Positions 10,595-20,347 of a stretch of 64,000 bases of DNA are shown in pieces. The notes below the pieces were generated by a model. The model searched no databases and had not been told where the DNA came from. It saw nothing but the letters and a program-made list of their open reading frames with translations. How positions within the stretch are numbered: the stretch's first letter is position 1; each line of letters starts with the position of its first letter. Source of the stretch: Bartonella sp. WD12.1 (GTDB lineage Bacteria; Pseudomonadota; Alphaproteobacteria; Rhizobiales; Rhizobiaceae); assembly GCF_002022415.1 (NCBI RefSeq), contig NZ_MUBG01000001.1, positions 1-64,000 of the forward strand, given 5' to 3'. The position numbers were made by a program, and so were the translations under genes.

Positions 10595-11245
10595 TTAATT
10601 TTGACAGTTTGTTTTCTCGGTTAAAGTATTAAAATTGTCTTCAGGGATTAGCTGTTGACGTAACTCTTTATCTTTTTTCAGTGCGTCGCGAATAAGTTCA
10701 TCAGTAAGCACTAGACGCGCATTCGTAACATCAGCGAAGGGAATCAAAACATCCGCTATTTCTCCGTGAGAAGCTTTATCGGTATTTAAGGTAAAGCTAT
10801 TTTGTGTAATATTTGTTAGTGTGCCGCGAAATTTTTGGCGCCCATTAATAACAACACCAGTTTCAATTTTTGCAATATGTCCTTGCCATTTGAAAAAATC
10901 AGATTTTCTTACCAATGGGCGATCAATACCAGGAGATGAGATTTCCAAATGATATTTTCGTTCAATGACATTTTGCACATCAAGAAAAGGCGAAACAGTG
11001 CGGCTAATAATTTCACAATCTTCTATTGCCATGGTGCCATCAGTGCGTTCAGCCATAATCTGAAGAGTTAAGCCATTTAAACCAGAGAATTTGACGCGAA
11101 TTAAACGATAATTTAAAGGTTTGAGCAATGGTGAGACAAGAGCAGCCACACGCCCTTCAATCCCATCTTCTTCAAACAGACGTGGCTCATCAATGTTATT
11201 TATTGTTTCAGTTTCGTTTATATCATTCAAGTTGTTTTGACCCAC
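10595..11245 (-). CDS. rimP: Ribosome maturation factor RimP
   Basis: RimP helps early 30S assembly around S12 and S19. The 216-residue product has the family core GIEGRVAALVSPLL, then LQIMAERTDG and the DCEIISRTVSPFLDV and EISSPGIDRPL motifs. The apparent start is a GTG at 11245 with no clear Shine-Dalgarno sequence. A downstream TTG is the only other early candidate. A strong intrinsic terminator ends only a few bases upstream, so transcription from trmB should stop before this gene unless it is antiterminated. First gene of the nusA-infB operon. Confidence 0.93.
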   Translation of the reverse strand: MGQNNLNDINETETINNIDEPRLFEEDGIEGRVAALVSPLLKPLNYRLIRVKFSGLNGLTLQIMAERTDGTMAIEDCEIISRTVSPFLDVQNVIERKYHLEISSPGIDRPLVRKSDFFKWQGHIAKIETGVVINGRQKFRGTLTNITQNSFTLNTDKASHGEIADVLIPFADVTNARLVLTDELIRDALKKDKELRQQLIPEDNFNTLTEKTNCQN

Positions 11246-11252
11246 TGATATT

Positions 11253-11281
11253 AAAAAAGAGCGGGTTCAAACAACCCACTC
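11253..11281 (-). terminator. Intrinsic terminator between trmB and rimP
   Basis: On the minus strand a GAGTGGGTT / AACCCGCTC stem (one mismatch, 5-nt loop) is followed directly by six U. This is the clearest intrinsic terminator in the window. It closes the metK-trmB unit and ends about 8 bases before the rimP GTG, so it may also act as an attenuator. Confidence 0.85.
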
Positions 11282-11364
11282 CTTATCACAAGATGAAGAA
11301 TCCGTTTCATTATATTCTTAAATTTAAAGTTTTTCAAGTCGTCCATGATAAAGTGTTTTATCAG

Positions 11365-12066
11365 CTATTTCCTAATAAAAGTAAGATAAGCAGGTGTTCT
11401 GCCTTCACGCAAAGCTTTTGCTTCATAACGGGTGCTCTGCCATGACGGGTAGGGGTTTTTCCAATCTTTAGGACTTTCTACTTGCCATTCAAAACTGTCG
11501 TGATGTGTGCAGTGGTATAGGGTCCAATTAACGTAAGTATCTATATCGCTGGCAAAACGGAAATTTTTACCTATCTTAAGAACTCGAGCAAAACGATTAA
11601 GGTTTTTTGCATTGATAAATCGCCGTTTCCAATGCTTTTTTTTAGGCCATGGATCGGGATAAAAAAGGTCTATTCCATCAAGTGATGCTGTTGGCAGCCA
11701 ATCAAGAAGTTGTGTGGCATCATTATCATAAAGGCGAAGATGATTTTGATAATGTGTGTGTTTTTCAATATGGACCAATATTTTTGCCATACCATTAATA
11801 AAGGGTTCTACGCCGATAAAACCAGTTTGTGGAAAACGTTCCATTTCATGAATCAAATTTTCACCTCCACCAAAACCAATTTCAAGCCGGACTTCCTTTA
11901 CTTGAGTAGCAAATAAAGATGTTAGCTCTAAGGGTGCTGGTTTATTTAAATCAATGTTAAGAGTAGGGAGAAGCGTTTTTATACACGAAAGTTGATTGTT
12001 TCGTAGTCGTTTTCCTTGTCGGCGACCAAAAAAAGCTTCGCTCATACGTGTTTTATGCGCAATCAT
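11365..12066 (-). CDS. trmB: tRNA (guanine-N7-)-methyltransferase
   Basis: TrmB makes m7G46 in tRNA using SAM. The 233-residue protein has the SAM-binding loop [10 protein letters not shown] (about 57-66), the acceptor motif [13 protein letters not shown] with RRF following, and a conserved C-terminus ([12 protein letters not shown]). Its ATG overlaps the metK TGA in an ATGA arrangement, so enzyme and SAM supply are translationally coupled. A strong terminator follows after about 80 bp. Confidence 0.95.
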   Translation of the reverse strand: MIAHKTRMSEAFFGRRQGKRLRNNQLSCIKTLLPTLNIDLNKPAPLELTSLFATQVKEVRLEIGFGGGENLIHEMERFPQTGFIGVEPFINGMAKILVHIEKHTHYQNHLRLYDNDATQLLDWLPTASLDGIDLFYPDPWPKKKHWKRRFINAKNLNRFARVLKIGKNFRFASDIDTYVNWTLYHCTHHDSFEWQVESPKDWKNPYPSWQSTRYEAKALREGRTPAYLTFIRK

Positions 12067-13331
12067 GGTACTTTAATCATTGATTTAAGCGTTGCAATTA
12101 GATCAGTTTTTTCCCATGAAAATGAACCGTCATGTTCTGGTTTGCGCCCAAAATGGCCATAAGCAGCTGTTTTGGCGTAAATAGGTTTGTTAAGACCAAG
12201 GTGTTTTCGGATACCTGTTGGTGAAAGATCCATTATTTTGCGGATTGCGGTTTCAATAGTATTTTCATCTACTTTTCCTGTTCCGTGAAGGTTGAGGTAA
12301 ATAGATAAGGGTTGTGCAACACCAATTGCATAAGAAAGTTGAATAGTACACCGTTCTGCTAAATCAGCTGCAACAATATTCTTAGCTAGATAGCGTGCAG
12401 CATATGCTGCAGAACGGTCAACTTTTGTTGTGTCTTTACCTGAAAACGCCCCTCCACCATGGGGTGCTGCGCCACCATAAGTATCAACAATGATTTTGCG
12501 TCCTGTTAATCCTGCATCACTTTGAGGGCCGCCAATAACAAATTTGCCTGTTGGGTTAATATACCAACTGCATTCATCAGAAATAGGAATATCACGTAAA
12601 GCTTGGCGAATATAAGGCTCAACCACTGTTTGTACTTTATTTGAATCCCAATTTTCATCCAAATGTTGTATTGAAAGAACAATAGACGTTACTTCTATAG
12701 GTTTTCCATTTTTATATCGTATTGTTATTTGACTTTTAGCGTCTGGCCCCAGTTTTCCAGCTTCTCCTTCTTTTTTATGGCGCGCTATAGCAAGAAGCTC
12801 TAAGATTTTGTGCGCATAATAGATTGGCGCAGGCATAAGGTCTGGTGTTTCACGGCAAGCATATCCAAACATAATACCTTGATCGCCCGCTCCCTCTTGG
12901 CCTTGACGATCAGTTGCATTATCAACCGCTTGTGCAATATCAGCTGATTGTTGACGCAAAAGAACATCAATTTTAACAGTTTTCCAATGAAAACCTGCCT
13001 GTTCATAACCAATCGCACGAATGGCTCGACGCGCAGCTGCGCGAAAATGAGTAGGATTGATAATAGGAGAGCCAATTTTATCATAGATAAATTCTCCATT
13101 TCTATCTCTTTTTAAGAGTGTATCAGGAACACGTACTTCACCAGCAATAACCACGCGATTTATGCTCACTAAAGTTTCACAAGCGATTCGCATTAACCAT
13201 GGATCAGTTCCAGTTTTCTGCGCTTCTTTATAAACCATATCAACGATTTCATCTGAAATGCGATCACAGATTTTGTCAGGATGCCCTTCGGATACTGATT
13301 CACTAGTGAAAAAATAATTTTGATGCGGCAT
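12063..13331 (-). CDS. metK: S-adenosylmethionine synthetase
   Basis: MetK makes SAM from methionine and ATP. Visible signatures are SEGHPDK near the N-terminus, [12 protein letters not shown] and [10 protein letters not shown] chose the ATG at 13331 (MPHQNYFF): GAGGGAG lies 6 bases upstream and this start matches the family N-terminus. A longer frame opens at 13361 but adds ten unrelated residues. About 422 residues, slightly longer than the E. coli enzyme, as in rhizobia. trmB follows with a 4-base overlap. Confidence 0.96.
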   Translation of the reverse strand: MPHQNYFFTSESVSEGHPDKICDRISDEIVDMVYKEAQKTGTDPWLMRIACETLVSINRVVIAGEVRVPDTLLKRDRNGEFIYDKIGSPIINPTHFRAAARRAIRAIGYEQAGFHWKTVKIDVLLRQQSADIAQAVDNATDRQGQEGAGDQGIMFGYACRETPDLMPAPIYYAHKILELLAIARHKKEGEAGKLGPDAKSQITIRYKNGKPIEVTSIVLSIQHLDENWDSNKVQTVVEPYIRQALRDIPISDECSWYINPTGKFVIGGPQSDAGLTGRKIIVDTYGGAAPHGGGAFSGKDTTKVDRSAAYAARYLAKNIVAADLAERCTIQLSYAIGVAQPLSIYLNLHGTGKVDENTIETAIRKIMDLSPTGIRKHLGLNKPIYAKTAAYGHFGRKPEHDGSFSWEKTDLIATLKSMIKVP

Positions 13332-13390
13332 AAAAACTCCCTCAGAAAAGAAAACCGGCATTTTCTTATTATTTATTTGAAGTTTGCTCT

Positions 13391-13412
13391 ATTTGCCAAT
13401 CCTATGGCAAAT
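13391..13412. promoter_or_regulatory. Perfect 8-bp inverted repeat upstream of metK
   Basis: Two perfect 8-bp arms with a 6-bp spacer lie about 60 bp upstream of the metK start and 50 bp downstream of the XRE gene stop. No U run follows on either strand, so it is not a standard terminator. An operator, or a hairpin in the metK leader, is possible. It does not match the SAM-II riboswitch core as I know it. Confidence 0.45.
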
Positions 13413-13463
13413 CGTCAATGCTGATTTATGAGGCGATATTAAAGGAAAAATGTATTTTTATTT

Positions 13464-13874
13464 TTATAATTTATTTGTTTGATCTTCTTCAGAAAGAGCT
13501 TTTGCTAAATCAATGATTTTTCGACGTACTTTAGCATCAAGTATATTAGTAAAAGCACGCATTAATTGGATTCCTTCGCTGCTAGAGCAAAAATCCATAA
13601 AATTACTTTCGCTTTCAGCAAAACCCTCTGCAGATTGAGTAATACCTTTATCAAAAAAATAAGAAACAGGAACATCCATAATTTCTGCAATTGCTTGAAG
13701 GCGACTTGCACCAACACGGTTTGTACCTTTTTCATATTTTTGGATTTGCTGAAAAGTAATACCTAATTGCTCACCTAGTTTTTCTTGGGTAAGACCTAAC
13801 ATATTACGACGTAAACGAATACGAGTGCCAACATAAACATCTATTGGATCGGGCTTTTTTCTAGTTTCGGTCAT
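13464..13874 (-). CDS. XRE-family transcriptional regulator
   Basis: A 136-residue DNA-binding protein with a Cro/CI-type helix-turn-helix at about residues 13-65 (RIRLRRNMLGLTQEKLG ... FQQIQKYEKG). A helical C-terminal half follows. It resembles the small HTH regulators found upstream of metK in rhizobia. I chose the ATG at 13874 (MTETRKK); a longer in-frame ATG at 13925 adds a non-conserved stretch. Target genes are not known. It lies between lnt and metK in the same direction, so it could regulate itself or metK. Confidence 0.85.
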   Translation of the reverse strand: MTETRKKPDPIDVYVGTRIRLRRNMLGLTQEKLGEQLGITFQQIQKYEKGTNRVGASRLQAIAEIMDVPVSYFFDKGITQSAEGFAESESNFMDFCSSSEGIQLMRAFTNILDAKVRRKIIDLAKALSEEDQTNKL

Positions 13875-14021
13875 ACTGCAACTCTTTATTTTAGCGCTTT
13901 GTTTCCAAATCAATATTAGATGCACGTAAAGTTAGTTTATCATAAATTAGGATAATGTGTAATACTTTTCCCCAACGTTACTGGTACGTATAACATGATA
14001 TTGTACATAAGCATTCAATCA

Positions 14022-15611
14022 TTAAGATTGTTTTGTAAAGCCAAAACTAATACGGTACAATAGCATAAGAATGAATAAGATGAAAGTAGAGAATATTCTG
14101 CATTCATTGTTCCATATTAGAATAATTGGTGATGGAATCGGAGAATCAAGAAAACCAATAACATTTTGTTCAAGAGCATCAACGATTCGTCCGTAAGGGT
14201 CGATCACAGCTGATATTCCATTGTTAGCTGCTCGTATAAGAGGTATTCCTAGTTCAACTGCACGCAGCCGTGCTTGTTGAAAATGTTGGTACGGACCAGG
14301 TGTTATGCCGAACCATGCATCATTTGTAACATTAATAATTGCTTGAGGAGGAGGGCCTTTAAAAGTCATTTCATGGGGAAATATGGCTTCATAGCAAATG
14401 AGAGGAAGATAAGAAAATCCATTTGGCATCATGACAGTTTGGCGCACAGAAGCAGAGCTATATCCACCAATTTTATCGGCAATGGCATTTAATCCAATTT
14501 TATTCAATAAATTTTGATAAGGTAGGTATTCACCAAAAGGGACTAGGTGAAGTTTATCGGAAGAGTTAAGAATATTGCCCTTGGCGTCAATGACTTCAAT
14601 TGTATTAAAATATTGTGTTTGGGCATTAGGGAAGTCAGTATTGGCTCGCACAGCACCAATAATAGCCCATTGTTGTGGCTTAAGAAGTGAGGCGATGCGC
14701 ATTGTGATAGCGGAAGTACCTGTGAGAATATAAGGAACAGATGTTTCAGGCCATACGATAAAGTCAGGCTTTAAGGTTTGATCAGTTTCTGACATCATAC
14801 TTAAGTTTAGATGAGCTGTGAATATATCTTCAGATGTAGTATTATTTAACTTTTTGTTTTGTTGGATGGAAGGTTGAACAATGCGTACCCAATAGCTACT
14901 TTTTTGATAATCAGCGATATTAGGTGCTGTATTCAGTCGATAAAATCCAAAGATGCTATGGGTTAATATAAGTAGAAAACAAAGAATAAGAGCAAATTTC
15001 TTTTTTTCATTTGTGAGTAAAACTGTAGGTAAACTATAAACTAAAACAGAAAGAATATTCATTCCATAAAGCCCTACAATCATGTCTGATTGCATGAACA
15101 TCGGGGTTGGCATAGCTGTGTAGCCAAGAGCATTCCATGGAAATCCTGTAAACAAGATGGCGCGCAACCATTCTGCTAACCCCAATGCAAAAGCAAGAAC
15201 AAAGAAGCGCGCTATCCCTTTTGTCCATAACCAACCAATAATAAAACCAGCAAAAAACCAATAAAGGGCAAGATAAATGGGAAGGCCAAAAATAACAAAT
15301 GGTATTGTCCAAGCATAAGTGATCGGGTCTATCAATAAAGCATTACTTGCCCACCAAAGGCTGTAAACAAAATAACCAAAGCCAAAATTTCCGCAAGTTA
15401 GTGCACTTATTAAAAGGCGTTTTTTGAAATTTTGAATAGTGTTGATTGCATCAAGTAAGATAACAAAGATAGGAAAAGTTAAAAAACTGACAGGTGTTAG
15501 ATAAAAGGGTGGGAGCGCAAAGGATGTAAGCGCACCACATAAAAAAACACATATTTGTCGTTTCCAACCAGTGATAGAAAGTAGGAAAGCTGTGAGCTTA
15601 TTAAAAAGCAC
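14022..15611 (-). CDS. lnt: Apolipoprotein N-acyltransferase
   Basis: Lnt adds the third acyl chain to lipoproteins in the inner membrane. The N-terminal half is a run of hydrophobic helices, followed by a nitrilase-like domain. The catalytic triad is visible: Glu in FIVWPETSVPY, Lys in DKLHLVPFGEYLPY and Cys in PLICYEAIFP. A C-terminal helix precedes the stop. 529 residues, normal size. The start is a GTG at 15611, 7 bases after the corC stop, with AAAGGA inside the end of corC. Substrates include the lipoproteins encoded near 38.6 and 51.4 kb. Confidence 0.95.
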   Translation of the reverse strand: MLFNKLTAFLLSITGWKRQICVFLCGALTSFALPPFYLTPVSFLTFPIFVILLDAINTIQNFKKRLLISALTCGNFGFGYFVYSLWWASNALLIDPITYAWTIPFVIFGLPIYLALYWFFAGFIIGWLWTKGIARFFVLAFALGLAEWLRAILFTGFPWNALGYTAMPTPMFMQSDMIVGLYGMNILSVLVYSLPTVLLTNEKKKFALILCFLLILTHSIFGFYRLNTAPNIADYQKSSYWVRIVQPSIQQNKKLNNTTSEDIFTAHLNLSMMSETDQTLKPDFIVWPETSVPYILTGTSAITMRIASLLKPQQWAIIGAVRANTDFPNAQTQYFNTIEVIDAKGNILNSSDKLHLVPFGEYLPYQNLLNKIGLNAIADKIGGYSSASVRQTVMMPNGFSYLPLICYEAIFPHEMTFKGPPPQAIINVTNDAWFGITPGPYQHFQQARLRAVELGIPLIRAANNGISAVIDPYGRIVDALEQNVIGFLDSPIPSPIILIWNNECRIFSTFILFILMLLYRISFGFTKQS

Positions 15612-15618
15612 TTGACCA

Positions 15619-16647
15619 TTATCCTTTTAAAGTAGCCTCTTCAGTTAAGTGCTCATTTTCTGAGATACGAACAATGCGCAATCGCTTAATCCGGCGGTTA
15701 TCAGCTTCTAAAATACGGAATCTGTAACCAGGTATGGCTTCAATGATTTCACCTTTTGAAGGAATACGATCAAGAATAGAAACAATCAAACCACCAATGG
15801 TATCGACTTCATCACCGTGTTCTCCTACAATAAAATCAGGACCGAGAGCTTTTTCCACATCTTCTAATTCAGTTCTTGCATCAACAAGCCATTTATTGTC
15901 GGGTTCACGCACAATAACATTGTTGATATTGTCGTGTTCATCTTCAATATCACCAACGATGAGCTCAACAATATCTTCCATAGAAACTAAACCATCTGTG
16001 CCACCATATTCGTCAATAACCAAAGCCATTTGTGTTCGTGTGGCTTGCATACGTGTTAATAATTTACTGGCAAGCATGGAGCTTGGAACAAATAGAACTG
16101 TTCGAATAAGATCTAGTTCACCAATTGGGGTATGTAAATTCTCTGTATTACTTAGCTGAAGTAGACCAGATTTCTGTCCATTTTTTGTGGAAGCTGAGCT
16201 GGTGATAAAGCGGGTTATATGACTAAGGATATCACGAATATGGATTATACCTCGTGGATCATCTAGAGTTTCAGCATAAACAGGCATACGAGAATAACCA
16301 ATTTTTTCGAAACATTCGAGAGCGTCCCCAAGAGGAGTATTTATTTCTAATGCTTCAATTTCAGAACGTGGAATCATCACATCATCAATGCGTGTTTCAC
16401 GTAAGCGTAAAATATTGTGCAACATAATACGCTCTTCAGGTGAGAAGAGCGTTGCATCATCTTCATTGTGAGCAGCAAGGGCATCAGTTAAATCATCACG
16501 CAGTGATGTGGAATTACGTCCACGTAAGAATGAAAACAAATGGCTTAGAAATGAATTTTTTTCTATGTAATTTGTTCGTTGAGAAGAGGCTCCTTCAGTA
16601 TGAGAAGATATTTGGTTATTATTGTGTGTACTAATTTTATCCACCAT
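15619..16647 (-). CDS. corC: CorC/HlyC-family CBS-domain protein
   Basis: A soluble protein of 342 residues with paired CBS domains (from about residue 90, DDVMIPRSEIEAL, to 225) and a C-terminal CorC_HlyC transporter-associated domain (about 245-330, GDEVDTIGGLIVS). The family is linked to Mg/Co efflux or to hemolysin-like membrane proteins; the activity of this stand-alone form is unsettled. The order phoH-ybeY-corC-lnt is conserved in alphaproteobacteria. Lnt starts 7 bp downstream. Confidence 0.9.
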   Translation of the reverse strand: MVDKISTHNNNQISSHTEGASSQRTNYIEKNSFLSHLFSFLRGRNSTSLRDDLTDALAAHNEDDATLFSPEERIMLHNILRLRETRIDDVMIPRSEIEALEINTPLGDALECFEKIGYSRMPVYAETLDDPRGIIHIRDILSHITRFITSSASTKNGQKSGLLQLSNTENLHTPIGELDLIRTVLFVPSSMLASKLLTRMQATRTQMALVIDEYGGTDGLVSMEDIVELIVGDIEDEHDNINNVIVREPDNKWLVDARTELEDVEKALGPDFIVGEHGDEVDTIGGLIVSILDRIPSKGEIIEAIPGYRFRILEADNRRIKRLRIVRISENEHLTEEATLKG

Positions 16648-16742
16648 GGTTCTAAGATTTTCTAAGCCTTACTTTTTATAATAATGAGATGCTTTAAGTT
16701 TTATTGTGTAATATCGGTTTCTAAAGTTTGATTTTTATCATT

Positions 16743-17219
16743 TTAAAGCAACTCAGTATAGGGATTTTTTATGGAAAGCTTTTGAAGGATTTCTCTTTCT
16801 AGTTTTTCCATTTGATTAGCTTCATCATTTGTTTCATGATTGTAACCAAGAAGATGGAGGAGGCCATGAACAATCATGTGTGTCAGGTGATCTTGAAATG
16901 ATTTCCCTTCTTCTTTTGCTTCTCGCATAATAGTTTCTCTCGCAATGATAATATCACCGAGCATAAATTTAGGACTTTGTCCAACTTTAAGAGGAAAAGC
17001 AGGAAAGGATAAAACGTTAGTGGGTTTGTTTTGAGAGCGCCATTGTGCATTGATTTGTGCTATGTGATCATCATTTGTAAAAAGCAAGCTGAGTTCACTT
17101 GTTACTTTGTTTAATGATAAATGGTGCATTGTGGTGGTTAATGCTTTTGTGGTGATGTCATAAAGTACGTCCTCATTATCCCATTCAGCATCTTCAATGG
17201 TTATATCAATAGTAATCAT
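16743..17219 (-). CDS. ybeY: Endoribonuclease YbeY
   Basis: YbeY is a zinc-dependent RNase for 16S rRNA 3' end maturation and ribosome quality control. The metal-binding motif reads [12 protein letters not shown] near the C-terminus, with three His ligands as in the family. The usual Asp before the last His is Asn here, which should not remove a zinc ligand. [17 protein letters not shown] is the conserved substrate groove. 158 residues, located 19 bp downstream of phoH. Confidence 0.94.
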   Translation of the reverse strand: MITIDITIEDAEWDNEDVLYDITTKALTTTMHHLSLNKVTSELSLLFTNDDHIAQINAQWRSQNKPTNVLSFPAFPLKVGQSPKFMLGDIIIARETIMREAKEEGKSFQDHLTHMIVHGLLHLLGYNHETNDEANQMEKLEREILQKLSIKNPYTELL

Positions 17220-17238
17220 GATGGATTTAATTCATTTT

Positions 17239-18339
17239 TTAATCAAGATCATTAGAATGATACTTTTTTGCTTGTTTGCCAGAATCGCGATCATAAGCAC
17301 GCACAATAGCAGCAACAAGAGGATGGCGCACAATATCTTTTTCGTCAAAACGAATGATCGAAATATTTTCTATATCTGAGAGAATGCGAATTGCTTCCGT
17401 TAAACCTGACTTTTGTCCTGCAGGAAGATCAATTTGGCTTATATCACCTGTAACAACAACACGCGCTCCTTCTCCAAGACGTGTGAGGAACATTTTCATT
17501 TGCATGGGTGTAGTATTTTGTGCTTCATCAAGGATGATAGCTGAATGAACAAGTGTCCGTCCGCGCATGAAAGCAAGAGGAGCAATTTCTATGACTCCAG
17601 AAGCTAAAATGCGTTCTACCTTTTCAGCAGACATCATATCGTAAAGAGCATCATAAAGCGGGCGTAAATAGGGATCAACTTTTTCTTTGAGGTCACCAGG
17701 AAGAAAACCAAGACGTTCTCCAGTTTCAACTGCAGGACGTGAAAGGATAATTCGTTCAATAATACCGCGTTCTAAGAGTGTGACAGCGTGAACAACAGCA
17801 AGATATGTTTTGCCGGTTCCTGCTGGACCTATGCCAAAAACAAGTTCAGAACACTCCATTGCTCGCAGATAAGCCTCTTGCGTTTGGGTGCGGGGATAGA
17901 TTGTTTTTTTATGAGTGCTCAATTGTATTGGTACATGTTTTGTCATAGATTGAATTGTTTTTGGAGACTTTTGCTTTTCATTTGGCAAATTTGCCATGGC
18001 AATTGCACTTTCTGTGTCTGATAAAGTAAGCTCTTGACGTGTTTTTGCTAGTTTATAGAGCTGGCCTAATGCGTATTGCGCGTGTTTTGTGGCAGCAGCA
18101 CTTCCACTAATTGAAACTTTGTTACCGCGCGGGTAAATATTAAGTCCGAGTTTTTGTTCAATATAAGAAAGATTTTCATCGAATTTTCCAAAAACCATTT
18201 TTGCGTAATTGTTATTTTCAAAAGTTAAAACAATATGATGAACTTCTGATAAGTTCTTTTTTTCAAAAATATTAATGTTTTTGGGGGAGGCGTTTGTTGT
18301 CTTTTTAGTGTGTTTTGGTTTTTCGGTTGATAGTTTCAA
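17239..18339 (-). CDS. phoH: PhoH-like ATPase
   Basis: A 366-residue P-loop ATPase of the PhoH family. The N-terminal 100 residues form a small KH-like domain (GLNIYPRGNKVSISG). Walker A is GPAGTGKT near residue 170, and Walker B with IILDEAQNTTP lies near 270. PhoH proteins resemble the N-terminal half of superfamily 1 helicases and are linked to RNA metabolism together with YbeY, which follows at 19 bp. Confidence 0.93.
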   Translation of the reverse strand: MKLSTEKPKHTKKTTNASPKNINIFEKKNLSEVHHIVLTFENNNYAKMVFGKFDENLSYIEQKLGLNIYPRGNKVSISGSAAATKHAQYALGQLYKLAKTRQELTLSDTESAIAMANLPNEKQKSPKTIQSMTKHVPIQLSTHKKTIYPRTQTQEAYLRAMECSELVFGIGPAGTGKTYLAVVHAVTLLERGIIERIILSRPAVETGERLGFLPGDLKEKVDPYLRPLYDALYDMMSAEKVERILASGVIEIAPLAFMRGRTLVHSAIILDEAQNTTPMQMKMFLTRLGEGARVVVTGDISQIDLPAGQKSGLTEAIRILSDIENISIIRFDEKDIVRHPLVAAIVRAYDRDSGKQAKKYHSNDLD

Positions 18340-18447
18340 CCTATTCTCCTGTGTTATTTAAGTATGATACATTTAAAATATAATTTTTTCTTTAAAAATG
18401 AAAGAGTTTTTTAAGTTAATACTTTGAACAAAATTTTAGGAGTATTT

Positions 18448-19824
18448 TTAAATATTCACTTTTTCTCCGACAAAACTATTTGAACTCGCATTTTTAATAT
18501 GAATCTCCATAATAGTGCCTGTAGAAACTTGTGCATCTACGACAACAGGTAAAAGCCAAGGGGAGCGACCTACCATTTGCCCAAGATGGCGACCAGATTT
18601 TTCGATAAGGATATTGGTTGTTTGACCAATTTTAGAACGTAAAAATGTATGTTGCTGGTCAAGAAGGAGCGCTTGTAAACGTTGAAGACGAGAATTTTTT
18701 ACAGTTTCATCAACATGGTTTTTCATTGTAGCACCAGGCGTTCCAGGACGCGGTGAGTATTTAAAAGAATAAGCTGAACTGTAACCCACTTGTTTAATGA
18801 GTTTAATGGTTTCTTCAAAATCTTCATCAGTTTCACCTGGAAATCCCACAATAAAATCGCCTGAAAAAGCAATGTCTGGTCGTGCAGTACGAATTTTTTC
18901 AATGAGTCGAAGATAATGAATACTTTTATGCTGACGATTCATTGCTTTTAAGATACGATCTGAACCCGATTGGACGGGAAGGTGCAGATAAGGCATAAGC
19001 ATATCAAGATCGCGATGTGCAGCAATAAGGCTTTCATCCATATCACGTGGATGACTGGTTGTATAACGCAATCGCTTTAAACCATCAAGTTTAGCAAGAT
19101 GATAGAGAAGGTCACCAAGGCGCCAAGTTTTACCATTAGCACTTTGTCCATGCCAGCCATTTACATTTTGCCCCAAAAGCGTAATTTCTTTTACACCAGC
19201 TTCAATGAGTTGGATGGCTTCGTGAGTAATTTGCTCAACAGGTCGTGATGTTTCAGCGCCTCGTGTATAAGGAACAACACAAAAGGTGCAAAATTTATCA
19301 CATCCTTCTTGTATTGTTAAAAATGCGCTAACGCCTCGTTTTTGAACAGCATGTTTATTATGAGGTGGTAAATGAGTAAATTTATCTTCAACAGCATAGT
19401 TCGTTTCAACGACTTTTTTTCCTTGTTTGGCCTGTTTTAACAACTCTGGCAAGCGATGATACATTTGCGGCCCAACAACGAGATCTACTGTTGGTGCACG
19501 ACGCAAGATTTCATTTCCTTCGGCTTGTGCAACACAGCCCGTTACACCAATTATTAAAGGTTTATCAGGTGCACGTTTTTGACGTATCATCCGCAAGCGA
19601 CCAAGATCAGAATAAAGTTTTTCTGCTGCTTTTTCACGAATATGGCAAGTGTTAACAAGAATAAGGTCGGCATCATTTGGTGTTTGTGTGGTTACATAAC
19701 CTTCGGCACTAAGACTATCGTTCATTCGTTGGCTGTCATAAGTATTCATTTGACATCCATAGGTTTTGATAAAAACCTTTTGGGGAGAAATAGAAAGTGT
19801 ATTCTTAAGATGCGACTGCTTCAT
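18448..19824 (-). CDS. miaB: tRNA-2-methylthio-N6-isopentenyladenosine synthase
   Basis: MiaB adds the methylthio group to i6A37 in tRNAs. The three N-terminal cluster cysteines are C24 (TYGC), C60 (NTC) and C97 (TGC). The radical-SAM CxxxCxxC motif is C165/C169/C172 in [13 protein letters not shown] domain closes the protein. 458 residues, normal length. It is followed by phoH after a gap of 108 bp. Confidence 0.96.
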   Translation of the reverse strand: MKQSHLKNTLSISPQKVFIKTYGCQMNTYDSQRMNDSLSAEGYVTTQTPNDADLILVNTCHIREKAAEKLYSDLGRLRMIRQKRAPDKPLIIGVTGCVAQAEGNEILRRAPTVDLVVGPQMYHRLPELLKQAKQGKKVVETNYAVEDKFTHLPPHNKHAVQKRGVSAFLTIQEGCDKFCTFCVVPYTRGAETSRPVEQITHEAIQLIEAGVKEITLLGQNVNGWHGQSANGKTWRLGDLLYHLAKLDGLKRLRYTTSHPRDMDESLIAAHRDLDMLMPYLHLPVQSGSDRILKAMNRQHKSIHYLRLIEKIRTARPDIAFSGDFIVGFPGETDEDFEETIKLIKQVGYSSAYSFKYSPRPGTPGATMKNHVDETVKNSRLQRLQALLLDQQHTFLRSKIGQTTNILIEKSGRHLGQMVGRSPWLLPVVVDAQVSTGTIMEIHIKNASSNSFVGEKVNI

Positions 19825-19855
19825 GATGCATTCCTAAACGCTTTTTACACAAATC

Positions 19856-20347
19856 TCAATCTGTTTGCTTAAAAGTTTTTTGCATGATAATTGCATTTTT
19901 GCGGCCATTTGGTGATTGATAATAAGCAAGACGTTTGGCAATCTTTTTGAATTTAAAATGCCGATAAAGAGCCAAGGCAGAAAGATTTGTTTCTTCAACT
20001 TCTAAAAATAGCTTTGCGGCACGTGCATGTTGAAGATAACAAAGTATACTATCGACAAGCAAAGAACCAATTCCTTGCCTTTGGTAATGAGGTCGAACAG
20101 CAATCGTAATAATTTCTGCTTCATCAAGAATAAGACGGCATAGACAAAATCCTAAAATTTGATCAGGCTGATTAATAAGGTAAACTTTGTAACCGAAAAT
20201 AGAATGATCTTTTAAAAACAGATCAAATGTTTGTTCTTCCCAAGCCGGAATAAAACAATTTTGGTGAATTTGATGAAGACAAGCGCTATCATCAGTTTGT
20301 AGTGATGCAATTTCAAAATATTTTTTTGTGGGTGAAAGTTTAGCCAT
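19856..20347 (-). CDS. rimI: Ribosomal-protein-alanine N-acetyltransferase (GNAT)
   Basis: A GNAT enzyme of 163 residues. The acetyl-CoA motif is RPHYQRQGIGSLLVD, followed by FLEVEETNLSALALYRHFKFKK, typical of RimI (acetylation of the S18 N-terminus). I chose the ATG at 20347, which overlaps the end of tsaB by 8 bases. The frame is open to 20458, but that extension lies inside tsaB and is not family-like. The tsaB-rimI pair is common in bacteria. Confidence 0.9.
   Translation of the reverse strand: MAKLSPTKKYFEIASLQTDDSACLHQIHQNCFIPAWEEQTFDLFLKDHSIFGYKVYLINQPDQILGFCLCRLILDEAEIITIAVRPHYQRQGIGSLLVDSILCYLQHARAAKLFLEVEETNLSALALYRHFKFKKIAKRLAYYQSPNGRKNAIIMQKTFKQTD

Noticed and set aside
13332-13463. 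SAM riboswitch in the metK leader
   Set aside because: The sequence lacks the SAM-II core and pseudoknot pattern I know; only a simple inverted repeat is present.
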